DNA of 22,229 nt, taken from the NCBI GenBank assembly GCA_905210055.1, contig CAJLVH010000016.1, positions 1 to 22,229 on the forward strand, given 5' to 3'. Of this stretch, positions 1-5,545 are shown in pieces. A program made the position numbers and the translations under genes. The stretch is from an uncultured Enorma sp. (GTDB taxonomy: Bacteria; Actinomycetota; Coriobacteriia; Coriobacteriales; Coriobacteriaceae). Each line of letters begins with the position of its first letter. Within the stretch, counting starts at the first letter, position 1. The notes under the pieces are model-generated. The model did not search any database. It was not told the DNA's origin and saw only the letters and a list, made by a program, of their open reading frames with translations.

Positions 1-2
1 CC

Positions 3-191
3 ATCCGCCTCGACTTTGGCGACGGCTCTGTCCTCACCTTCACCCAGCTGGAGGACGGCGTGCGCGCGGAGTTCACGCAGCCGCAGGGCCGCGACTATAA
101 ATACGACCTCGACGCCGCCGGCTCCGCCGCCAACGGCATGATGCTGCGCCTGAAGGAGATATTGGAACTGACCGCTGAAGAAGGCCCCTGA
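3..191 (+). CDS. C-terminal part of an unrecognised protein (partial)
   Basis: An open frame enters from the left edge and ends at the TGA at 189-191, giving 62 residues of a C-terminus. The visible part begins IRLDFGDGSVLTF and ends KEILELTAEEGP. It reads like a small mixed beta/alpha domain with a final amphipathic helix. I do not recognise the family, and no catalytic motif is visible. The frame has the GC-rich third positions of the other genes here. Its stop codon sits in the loop of a 10-bp hairpin, so the gene end and the probable transcript end coincide. Confidence 0.55.
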   Translation: MRLDFGDGSVLTFTQLEDGVRAEFTQPQGRDYKYDLDAAGSAANGMMLRLKEILELTAEEGP

Positions 192-202
192 CGGGGCCTT
201 CT
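179..202 (+). terminator. Terminator-like hairpin overlapping a stop codon
   Basis: Arms 179-188 and 193-202 form a perfect 10-bp GC-rich stem around a 4-nt loop, TGAC, which contains the stop codon of the upstream gene. No clear T-run follows (CCTGTTG), so intrinsic termination is likely but not certain. Confidence 0.6.
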
Positions 203-206
203 CCTG

Positions 207-260
207 TTGCGGGGCGCGGCGGATGGTGCTATAATCGGGAAAAAGCCAGGAGGTAGATAT
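207..260 (+). promoter_or_regulatory. Promoter and ribosome site of a truncated gene
   Basis: A consensus -10 TATAAT lies at 230-235. A weak -35 TTGCGG lies at 207-212, with the ideal 17-bp spacer. AGGAGG at 248-253 is 7 nt before an ATG at 261. The arrangement is that of a normal well-expressed gene, yet the coding sequence it serves is intact for only about 13 codons. Transcription from here would run antisense through the thiD remnant. Confidence 0.6.
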
Positions 261-300
261 ATGGTCCGCGAGATACTGCTGCTGGGCGACGAGCGCCTGG
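261..300 (+). pseudogene. Start of a peptide-deformylase-like gene, cut off after about 13 codons
   Basis: The first codons read MVREILLLGDERL, behind a strong promoter and ribosome site. This resembles the N-terminus of peptide-deformylase-family proteins of anaerobic Gram-positives, which begin (V/I)REILxLGDxRL; that comparison is from memory. After residue 13 the frame runs on only as the antisense of thiD and no longer looks like a protein. The reading is a gene 5' end joined by deletion or rearrangement to the middle of thiD. The family is uncertain because so little remains, but the start signals are clear. Confidence 0.45.
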
Positions 301-314
301 TCGTGGCTCGATTC

Positions 315-776
315 TATGGCACGCTCAGCAAGGGCCTCGGCCTCCATGATATTTGGCGTGATGACCGTGGCGAGGGGGAGAAGACGGGAGGTGAGCGCCT
401 CAACGGCACCCTCGTCGATGAGGCGGGCACCCGAGGTCGCGACCATCACGGGGTCGACGACGATGTTCTTCGCGCCCCAATGCTCGAGGCGCTCGGCGAT
501 GGTTTCGATGATCGCTGCGGAAGAAACCATGCCGATCTTCACCGCCGCGGGCGGGATATCCTCGAAGACAGCGTCGATTTCCTGCGCGACGAATTCCGGC
601 GTCGCCTCGAGAACGGCGCGCACGCCCGTGGTGTTCTGCGCAGTGAGTGCGGTAATGGCCGTCTCGGCAAAGAGGTGGTGCGCCGCGATGGTCTTAATGT
701 CTGCTTGGATGCCCGCGCCACCGCTCGAATCCGAGCCCGCAATCGAGAGCACGGCGGGAATGGTCTTGCTTGTCAT
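315..776 (-). pseudogene. thiD: thiD, phosphomethylpyrimidine kinase, 3'-truncated
   Basis: Read on the minus strand from the ATG at 776-774, this is a clear N-terminal two-thirds of hydroxymethylpyrimidine (phosphate) kinase, the ribokinase-like enzyme that makes HMP-PP for thiamin. Visible motifs are SIAGSDSSGGAGIQADIKT near residues 11-29, VKIGM, VVDPVMVATSGARL and VITPNIMEAEALAE near residue 145. Homology stops at about residue 154, where ThiD normally goes on for about 110 more residues with the VLVKGGH and NTHGTGC ATP/anion-hole segments. The frame has no stop until past the left junction, so it reads on into unrelated sequence. It lies downstream of thiC on the same strand, the usual thiamin order. 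It is probably inactive. An assembly joint would give the same picture. Confidence 0.75.
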
Positions 777-797
777 GTGTGCCTCGCTTTCAATTCT

Positions 798-848
798 GGC
801 CGCCTCATCGCTGCGCGAACTGCGCGCGGGACGATAGGCCGAGGCGGC
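798..848. repeat. Palindromic element next to the thiD start
   Basis: The 9-bp arms GGCCGCCTC (798-806) and GAGGCGGCC (840-848) are a perfect inverted pair. The inner part contains an inverted copy of a core that recurs in the 998-1073 palindrome, CGTCCCGxGCGCAGTTCGCG with small gaps. It overlaps the leader of the thiD remnant. Confidence 0.5.
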
Positions 849-997
849 CGGACTACATCAATCGTTCTCGTACCCATTCCAAGCAAGGTGCCCATGGAAA
901 AAGAAAAAAGCTGCAGCCGTTCCATCTCAAGCACCCCTGGCGGACGGTGGTCGCGGCACCGCGCTCGCCCTGGCCTTGGAGAAGATAAACGATATGA

Positions 998-1073
998 GTC
1001 GGGGCGGCTATATCGTCCCGTGCGCAGTTCGCGTCAGCGCTGTTTGAGCACGGGATGATATAGCTGCCCCGAC
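998..1073. repeat. 26-bp-arm palindrome just after thiC
   Basis: Arms 998-1023 and 1048-1073 pair over 26 bp. The only two non-Watson-Crick positions are G-T wobbles on the plus strand. The structure starts about 12 nt after the thiC stop, so it may end the thiC transcript. However, it lacks a T-run and its stem is longer than a typical intrinsic terminator. It shares its core sequence, inverted, with the smaller element at 798-848. Confidence 0.65.
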
Positions 1074-1085
1074 CTCCGGAGAGAT

Positions 1086-2477
1086 TTACTCCGCGTCCAG
1101 GTCGATCGTGGTGCCCTCGAACACCTTGTTCACCGTGCGCACCGCGCACATCTTCCCGCACATGGTGCAGGTGCCCTCGGTCGAGGCGGGGGAGGCCTCG
1201 TAGCGCGCCTTCGAGGTCACGGGATCGAGTGCGTACTGCCACATCTCGTCCCATGCCAGGCGGCGGCGGGCGTCGCCCATGCGGTTGTCGGCCTCCTGCG
1301 CACCGGGCACGCCCTTGGCGATGTCGGCCGCGTGCGCGGCGATGCGGGTGGCGATGAGGCCGTCGAGCACGTCTTTCGCGTCTGGCAGGCACAGATGCTC
1401 GGCAGGCGTCACATAGCACAGGAAGTCCGCGCCAGCGCTCGCACTGATGGCGCCACCGATCGCCGCGGTGATGTGGTCGTAGCCTACCCCGATGTCTGTG
1501 ACGAGCGGCCCCAGCACATAGTAGGGCGCACCGTGGCAGAGGCTCTTCTCCAGGCGCACATTCGCCTCGATCTCGTTGATGGGCATGTGGCCGGGGCCTT
1601 CGATCATGACCTGCACGCCGGCGTCCCATGCGCGCTTCGTAAGCTTGCCGAGCTCGATCATCTCGGCCGTTTCCACCGCGTCGTTTGCGTCATAGAGACA
1701 GCCCGGTCGGCACGAGTCGCCGAGCGAGATGGTCACGTCGTACTCGTGGCAGATCTTCAGAATCTCGTCGTAGTACTCGTAGAACGGGTTCTCGTTGCCG
1801 GTGACCTCCATCCAGCCGAAGAGGAGCGATCCGCCGCGGCTCACGATGTTCATGAGTCGGCCGGTCTCCTTGAACGTCTTCACGACGCTCTTGTTGATGC
1901 CGCAGTGGATGGTGAGGAAGTCCACGCCGTCCTCCGCGTGCGCGCGCGTGACTTCCAGCAAGTCGTCGACGGTGAGCTTGATGAGCGGTTTCTCCATGTA
2001 GCCAATCGCGTCGTACATGGGCACGGTGCCCACCATGAGCGGGGTTTTCTGGACGAGTTCCTGGCGGAAGAAGCGCGTCTTGCCGGAGTTGGAGAGATCC
2101 ATGATAGCGTCGGCGCCGAATTGCTCGGCGGTGTGGACCTTCTCCCATTCCACGTCGGCGTTCGCGACGTCGCCCGAGATGCCCAAGTTCACGTTCACCT
2201 TGGTGGAAAGGCCTTCGCCCACGCCGCGCGGTTCGAGCCCCATCTCGAGGTGGCGGATGTTCGCCGGGATGGCGATGCGCCCGGCGGCGACGCCGGCGCG
2301 GATGAACTCTGGGTCGCGGTGCTCGCGCTCGGCGACGGCGCGCATGGCCGGCGTGATGACGCCTGCACGCGCGAAGTCGAGCTGCGTGACGCAAGGGCTG
2401 CCGTCCGGGCGCAGGGGAGTGGCGGCTGAGGCCTCGGCGGCGGTGCTGATTGTGGTTGGGTTCTGCGATGCATCCAT
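1086..2477 (-). CDS. thiC: Phosphomethylpyrimidine synthase ThiC
   Basis: ThiC is the radical-SAM enzyme that rearranges aminoimidazole ribotide into the HMP-P moiety of thiamin. The 463-residue product matches the shorter ThiC form lacking the long N-terminal domain of the 631-residue E. coli enzyme. Diagnostic stretches are TKVNVNLGISGD, GADAIMDLSNSGK, TVPMYDAIGY, SLGDSCRPGC, MIEGPGHMP and GPLVTDIGVGYDHI. The [4Fe-4S] cysteines lie near the C-terminus (C437, C440, C444, in TCTMCGKMCAVR). A longer frame starts at 2507, but that ATG is inside the TPP riboswitch. The ATG at 2477, 8 nt after GAAGGGAG, is the better start. Expression should be shut off by thiamin pyrophosphate. The downstream thiD is broken. 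Confidence 0.95.
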   Translation of the reverse strand: MDASQNPTTISTAAEASAATPLRPDGSPCVTQLDFARAGVITPAMRAVAEREHRDPEFIRAGVAAGRIAIPANIRHLEMGLEPRGVGEGLSTKVNVNLGISGDVANADVEWEKVHTAEQFGADAIMDLSNSGKTRFFRQELVQKTPLMVGTVPMYDAIGYMEKPLIKLTVDDLLEVTRAHAEDGVDFLTIHCGINKSVVKTFKETGRLMNIVSRGGSLLFGWMEVTGNENPFYEYYDEILKICHEYDVTISLGDSCRPGCLYDANDAVETAEMIELGKLTKRAWDAGVQVMIEGPGHMPINEIEANVRLEKSLCHGAPYYVLGPLVTDIGVGYDHITAAIGGAISASAGADFLCYVTPAEHLCLPDAKDVLDGLIATRIAAHAADIAKGVPGAQEADNRMGDARRRLAWDEMWQYALDPVTSKARYEASPASTEGTCTMCGKMCAVRTVNKVFEGTTIDLDAE

Positions 2478-2483
2478 GATGCG

Positions 2484-2605
2484 GCTCCCTTCGTTGGCAT
2501 TACCCATGTCAGGTTCTGCGGGTCGGGGCGGGCGCGCCCCCTCTCAGCCTGCCGTTCGCGTCGCGAGTCGTCGTTGCTCGCTCGCGCTGCCTGCAAGCTC
2601 CCCGT
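2484..2605 (-). promoter_or_regulatory. TPP riboswitch (THI element)
   Basis: On the minus strand the conserved TPP aptamer elements occur in order: ACGGGGAGC at the 5' end, GGCTGAGAGGG in the pyrimidine-sensing arm, then ACCCGCAGAACCTGA and TGGGTAATGCCAACGAAGGGA. The 3' strand of the closing helix contains the AAGGGAG that serves as the thiC ribosome site. Ligand binding could therefore directly mask translation initiation. A variable GC-rich arm lies near 2520-2545. Confidence 0.93.
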
Positions 2606-2616
2606 ATGTCGGTAGC

Positions 2617-2643
2617 ATTATAGCGTGCCGAACAGTGCGTCGA
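2617..2643 (-). promoter_or_regulatory. thiC promoter
   Basis: A perfect -10 TATAAT (plus strand 2617-2622) lies about 12 nt before the riboswitch 5' end, where a transcript start is expected. The best -35 is TCGACG (2638-2643) with a short 15-bp spacer, so it is weak. Confidence 0.65.
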
Positions 2644-2658
2644 GGATACCGGCAAGGC

Positions 2659-2726
2659 AAAACCGCAACACGAGCGGCGTGCAAGGCTGATTTCGAGCTC
2701 TCGCATGCCGCTCGTGTTACGGTTTT
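2659..2726. repeat. 24-bp-arm palindrome upstream of the thiC promoter
   Basis: Arms 2659-2682 and 2703-2726 are inverted copies with 22 of 24 positions matching, starting AAAACCG and containing ACACGAGCGGC. The spacer is 20 nt. It lies outside any gene, just upstream of the thiC promoter. It could terminate leftward transcription coming from the remnant cluster, be an operator, or be a dispersed palindromic element. Confidence 0.6.
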
Positions 2727-2833
2727 GATTTCCGACATCGCGGTGTCAATCTTGCATCGTCGGCTCGGTCAGGCGTGATGCCCTTTATGTGTCGAGTTGT
2801 CTCACGTTCTGCCATTATGTAAAGATGCTCAAG

Positions 2834-3055
2834 CTAGGCATCGCCGCGTACATGCATGGCAGGCAGACGGAGTTGCTTCCCGAGCCCATATCGAAGCAGC
2901 CGCATGGGATAGTCCTCCACAGGAGCGGTTTCTCGGAAAGCGGGTTCGTCGACTACGCGAGGAGTCGCCATCAGTTCATTCCGAAGACACACGTTGACGA
3001 GTTTTGGGGCAGTGGCATTCTGACTGGTAATCAAACCCCCCCCACGCATCGTCAT
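2834..3055 (-). CDS. Small hypothetical protein following the membrane-protein remnant
   Basis: This 73-codon frame starts MTMRGGGLITSQNATAPK. Its ATG overlaps the TGA of the preceding remnant as ATGA, a layout typical of coupled genes. The glycine run is encoded by a G8 tract (plus strand C 3036-3043), so slippage there would change the frame. The segment LITSQNATAPK recurs as LIAS-stop-NAAAPK in the second repeat copy near 3514-3549. No family is recognised. The repeat could equally be coding on the other strand or not coding at all. Confidence 0.25.
   Translation of the reverse strand: MTMRGGGLITSQNATAPKLVNVCLRNELMATPRVVDEPAFRETAPVEDYPMRLLRYGLGKQLRLPAMHVRGDA
3002..3037. repeat. 36-bp direct repeat, copy 1
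   Basis: This copy matches 3514-3549 at 30 of 36 positions, and all six differences are transitions. On the plus strand both copies translate as FW-x-x-GIL-x-GNQT. On the minus strand copy 1 reads LITSQNATAPK. A C8 tract overlaps its right end. Confidence 0.6.
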
Positions 3056-3366
3056 CTTCCCGTCCTTACCCGTTGAGAAGCAAGTGATGCCAGTCCGACA
3101 AGCACGTTGAATCCAACCATGCCGGTGAAGCAGGCAGCCCAATACGGCACGGTGTCGATAAGCGACTGCCAATCACCCTCTTGTACGCCCATCGCAATGG
3201 ATCATACGTTACATACAATAGAAACCGAACAAAGAGCCAAGCTAATTTAATATGCAAATGCCAGACGATTTCTTGGCCATCTGTTGCGACCGGCAAAACA
3301 TGCAATCGTCAACGCGGCTGAAACAAGACCAAGGGCGACCCCTAAATAGATTAGAAAGTCACACAT
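3052..3366 (-). pseudogene. Small multi-pass membrane protein gene with two in-frame stops
   Basis: A start ATG at 3366 with GGAGG 8 nt upstream opens a frame beginning MCDFLIYLGVALGLVSAAL, a clear membrane helix. The frame meets TAA at 3247-3249 and TGA at 3202-3204. It then continues without a shift into another hydrophobic stretch, VPYWAACFTGMVGFNVLVGL, ending at the TGA at 3052-3054. Read through, it would encode about 104 residues with three probable membrane helices; the segment between the two stops is also hydrophobic. Continuity in one frame across both stops supports a single gene disabled by nonsense changes. Alternatively, two tiny genes of 39 and 46 residues exist, though the second lacks a ribosome site. 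The family is unknown. Confidence 0.45.
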
Positions 3367-3513
3367 ATAACAGGCCTCCAATCGCTGTTGGTCTGAACCA
3401 ATACCGAACAGTACCGGGTAAAAATAGATTTCCCTTATTAAGAAAGCCTTAATCGCTAGGCGGTAGTTGATATGCGTAAAAGGCCCATATGCCGCAATAG
3501 ACGGTATCTCTGG

Positions 3514-3549
3514 TTTTGGAGCGGCGGCATTCTAGCTGGCAATCAAACC
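3514..3549. repeat. 36-bp direct repeat, copy 2
   Basis: Second copy of the segment at 3002-3037, in the same orientation and about 510 bp away. The minus-strand reading is interrupted by TAG where copy 1 has CAG. The plus-strand reading, FWSGGILAGNQT, stays open. Confidence 0.6.
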
Positions 3550-3705
3550 GCCTTCGCCGAGCAACAGATTTTGTCTAACGAAAATATCGACAACCCATTA
3601 CGCGTGAAAAACTTCATCCTGTGTTCAATGCGCCCAGACAGCAGCGGAGTTCATGCCTGAGTGAAGGGGGTGCTATCGTCCCATCCGGTGGCAGTACTTT
3701 CAGTT

Positions 3706-3909
3706 TTAGCGAGGTAGCTTAATAGAAAAGAACTCAATGCGATCGACGGGCTCGCTCTGCTGCTCAAGTAAAAAGGGGCGAAGGGCTCTTAGCAAGTCAG
3801 GAAGCCTCCTGAGCACCGCCTGAAGGCATTGTTGGCCAAAGCTCTTTTTTCTGGTAATCAAGCAGGCTGCTATTGCTATGAGCGTCCCCAGGAAGGACGC
3901 CAGAAACAA
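3706..3909 (-). CDS. Small hypothetical membrane protein
   Basis: The 67-residue frame starts MFLASFLGTLIAIAACLITR, one N-terminal membrane helix followed by lysine/arginine. A positively charged amphipathic stretch comes next (LRRLPDLLRALRPFLLEQQ). GGAGG lies 4 nt before the ATG, close but usable. One helix plus a basic amphipathic tail also fits a holin, a type-I-toxin-like peptide or a small membrane regulator; nothing visible decides between them. It is the most intact frame in this gene-poor stretch. Confidence 0.4.
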   Translation of the reverse strand: MFLASFLGTLIAIAACLITRKKSFGQQCLQAVLRRLPDLLRALRPFLLEQQSEPVDRIEFFSIKLPR

Positions 3910-3973
3910 GCATCTTGCCTCCCATCTGGTACAATGATGCGGAGGTGTGGGGCGTTAATCCCGCGCCCTCCGC

Positions 3974-4114
3974 TTACCGCCGCTTGAAGTGCTTTCCCTG
4001 TGACTTGGTGCGCTTCTCGCGGCTCTTTCGTATGGCGGCTTTCAGCGCCTCGTTGCGCGGACTTACCTCAGGGGCGTCTCTACCTGAACCAGCCGAGCCT
4101 ACCCCGGTATGACA
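3974..4114 (-). pseudogene. Remnant encoding a basic C-terminal tail
   Basis: An open minus-strand frame of about 46 codons ends at the TAA at 3974-3976 and reads NEALKAAIRKSREKRTKSQG followed by KHFKRR. The strongly basic end looks like a real protein terminus, such as a nucleic-acid-binding tail. It has no start codon. A good start signal, TAGGAGG before ATGATG at 4118, is in a different frame and stops after 12 codons. A frameshifted or decayed gene is likely, but the family is not identifiable. Confidence 0.25.
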
Positions 4115-4136
4115 TCATCCTCCTACCGATAAACCG

Positions 4137-4172
4137 AATAATTCATCCGTTTAGCGAAAAAAATGAATTATT
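4137..4172. promoter_or_regulatory. Inverted repeat upstream of the PTS operon
   Basis: Perfect 10-bp arms AATAATTCAT (4137-4146) and ATGAATTATT (4163-4172) lie about 80 bp before the EIIB start. A -35-like TTGACT (4172-4177) overlaps the right edge. No good -10 at ideal spacing is visible; CATGAT at 4197-4202 is the best, at 19 bp. It is a candidate operator, perhaps for the RpiR-type regulator encoded at the end of this region. Confidence 0.45.
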
Positions 4173-4252
4173 TGACTTATTGGCGGAAGGCTATGGCATG
4201 ATTGCGTTGAAGGCCTTCGTACCAACGATCTCTAGTATTGAGAGGTGGGTTG

Positions 4253-4744
4253 ATGATCGTTCATTATCGCGTTGACAGCAGAGTCGTACATGGTCAGACG
4301 ACCACGAAGATAACCAAGGAGCATCCGGTGGATGGCGTGATCATCGTCGATGACGAGATCGCGCAGGATACCTTTATGCAAACGGTGTTCAAAAGCGCAC
4401 TTGGCTCGCTTCGCCTCTTGGCATTCACCGAGGAACGAGCCTCGGTGAAGCTTCCCGAAGCCGTCCAGTCCAAGAAGAGCTACATGGTCATCTTCAAGAC
4501 TACGAGGGCTGCGCGAAACCTTGTTGAGCGCGGCTTCTCATTCACTGGCGTCCTGAACATCGGTCCGCAGCCCAACGTGGAGGGGGCTATGCTCATCGAG
4601 AAGATGCTCTACCTCACGCCGGATCAGATCGACGACCTGAACGTTCTGGAAGCGCATGGAACCGAGCTGATCATTAACCCTGCATTCACCACGCCTAATC
4701 TCACGTGGGCGAATGCCAAGTCGAAAGCGGGTGTGCATTCATGA
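4253..4744 (+). CDS. PTS mannose/fructose/sorbose-family EIIB
   Basis: This 163-residue protein is the cytoplasmic phosphocarrier of a mannose-family phosphotransferase system. It passes phosphate from EIIA to the incoming sugar. The family signature is at the N-terminus, YRVDSRVVHGQ, with His13 as the expected phosphorylation site. VDGVIIVDDEIAQD and VLNIGPQPN also fit the fold. The ATG at 4253 is preferred over an upstream TTG (4238) because AGAGGTGG precedes it. The stop overlaps the EIIC start as ATGA, so the two are translationally coupled. No EIIA gene precedes it; EIIA must be supplied from elsewhere. Confidence 0.92.
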   Translation: MIVHYRVDSRVVHGQTTTKITKEHPVDGVIIVDDEIAQDTFMQTVFKSALGSLRLLAFTEERASVKLPEAVQSKKSYMVIFKTTRAARNLVERGFSFTGVLNIGPQPNVEGAMLIEKMLYLTPDQIDDLNVLEAHGTELIINPAFTTPNLTWANAKSKAGVHS

Positions 4745-5544
4745 CCTACTTCGTTCAAGTACTGCTCGTTGCAGTTCTGTATTATCTGACCGATACGTTC
4801 GCCTCGTTCGGCGGCATGGTGTTCGGTCGCTATACCTGCCAGCGTCCGCTGGTGGGCGGCCTCTTGGTCGGCTTGATCTTCGGCGACCTCCAGAAGGGCC
4901 TCGAGCTGGGCATCGCCTTCCAGCTCGCGTATATGGGCGCCTTTGCGGTGGGTGGCGCTGTGACGATCGACGTGGGCGTTGCATCCTATCCCATCATGGC
5001 GCTCTCCATTATTAACGGTCTCGACACCGGCACCGCACTCGCGCTCGCCGCTCCCGTCTCGGTGCTCACCGCGAACCTCGTGCATGTGATGCGCGCGTTC
5101 AACACGTTCTGCACGAGCATCGTGCATAAGGGAATCGAAAACACGAACTACAGCACCATCTTCATGGGTAACGTGGTCCTGCCGCAGCTGTTCCTCGTCG
5201 CGAAGAACTTCTTCGTCGTGTTCGTCCTGCTCTATCTGGGCGCCGACGCGGTCGACGGGCTTCTGGCCGTCATCCCCGAGAACGTGCTGCATGCCTTAAG
5301 CCTCTTGGGAAACACGCTTCCCGCGGTGGGCATGGCCATGCTCCTCAAGTTCAACATCTCCGGCAACTGGATGTTCATCTTCTTCGTCCTCGGCTTCATG
5401 ATGCTGTCGGTCATGGGCATGAGCTTCATTGCCATCGGCATCGTTGCCGCTGCGATCGGTTTCTTCTACTACCTCATTGAAAAGAACGGCCAACCCCAGG
5501 TCGCAGGTGCCGCTGTGGCCGCCGACGATGACGAGGAGCTGTAA
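4741..5544 (+). CDS. PTS mannose/fructose/sorbose-family EIIC
   Basis: This 267-residue membrane subunit forms the sugar channel together with EIID. The typical EIIC-Man segments are visible: YLTDTFASFGG, RPLVGGLLVGLIFGDLQKGL, ELGIAFQLAYMGAFAVGGA, and later VGMAMLLKF before two more helices. About seven membrane segments are evident. The C-terminus ends in an acidic tail (DDDEEL). The start at 4741 overlaps the EIIB stop by 4 nt. There is no separate strong ribosome site, so translation probably depends on coupling. Substrate specificity cannot be read from the sequence; the neighbouring isomerase and dehydrogenase suggest a hexose or hexitol. Confidence 0.92.
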   Translation: MTYFVQVLLVAVLYYLTDTFASFGGMVFGRYTCQRPLVGGLLVGLIFGDLQKGLELGIAFQLAYMGAFAVGGAVTIDVGVASYPIMALSIINGLDTGTALALAAPVSVLTANLVHVMRAFNTFCTSIVHKGIENTNYSTIFMGNVVLPQLFLVAKNFFVVFVLLYLGADAVDGLLAVIPENVLHALSLLGNTLPAVGMAMLLKFNISGNWMFIFFVLGFMMLSVMGMSFIAIGIVAAAIGFFYYLIEKNGQPQVAGAAVAADDDEEL

Positions 5545-5545
5545 C

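Larger units (their letters stand above)
777..1085. other. thiD-thiC spacer, no gene seen
   Basis: This 309-bp spacer is unusually long for a thiC-thiD pair. It holds palindromic elements near each end and about 150 bp between them in which I see no gene. A 40-codon minus-strand frame overlapping the thiD start has no ribosome site and no recognisable sequence. Confidence 0.5.
2727..4252. other. Gene-poor, AT-richer stretch with gene remnants
   Basis: About 1.5 kb has no intact recognisable gene. Base composition is visibly less GC-rich than in the flanking operons. The best coding signals are on the minus strand (3706-3909, 3052-3366, 2834-3055 and a basic tail at 3974-4114) and are listed separately. 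Plus-strand frames at 2789-3076 and 3472-3660 lack convincing starts or family resemblance, although each contains one copy of a repeated segment. The stretch reads as a decayed locus of small proteins, possibly acquired. Confidence 0.45.

Noticed and set aside
777..895. 40-codon minus-strand frame starting MGTLLGMG and overlapping the thiD start
   Set aside because: No ribosome site and no recognisable sequence; it runs through a palindrome.
207..1058. Long plus-strand frame of 283 codons
   Set aside because: From about 300 it is the antisense of thiD and then of palindromic spacer. Only the first 13 codons after 261 look real.
1332..2429. 365-codon plus-strand frame inside thiC
   Set aside because: Antisense shadow of thiC. 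His/Arg/Val-rich composition, no start signals, no family.
2789..3076. 95-codon plus-strand frame
   Set aside because: Poor start context and no family resemblance; it overlaps the better-supported minus-strand remnants. The repeated FWxxGILxGNQT segment is reported as a repeat instead.
3910..4250. tRNA or other structured RNA gene in the spacer before the PTS operon
   Set aside because: I could not find a cloverleaf, a conserved T-loop sequence or another known RNA pattern on either strand.
4000..4275. 91-codon plus-strand frame leading into EIIB
   Set aside because: No family resemblance and no start signal; it overlaps the operator-like repeat and the EIIB ribosome site.
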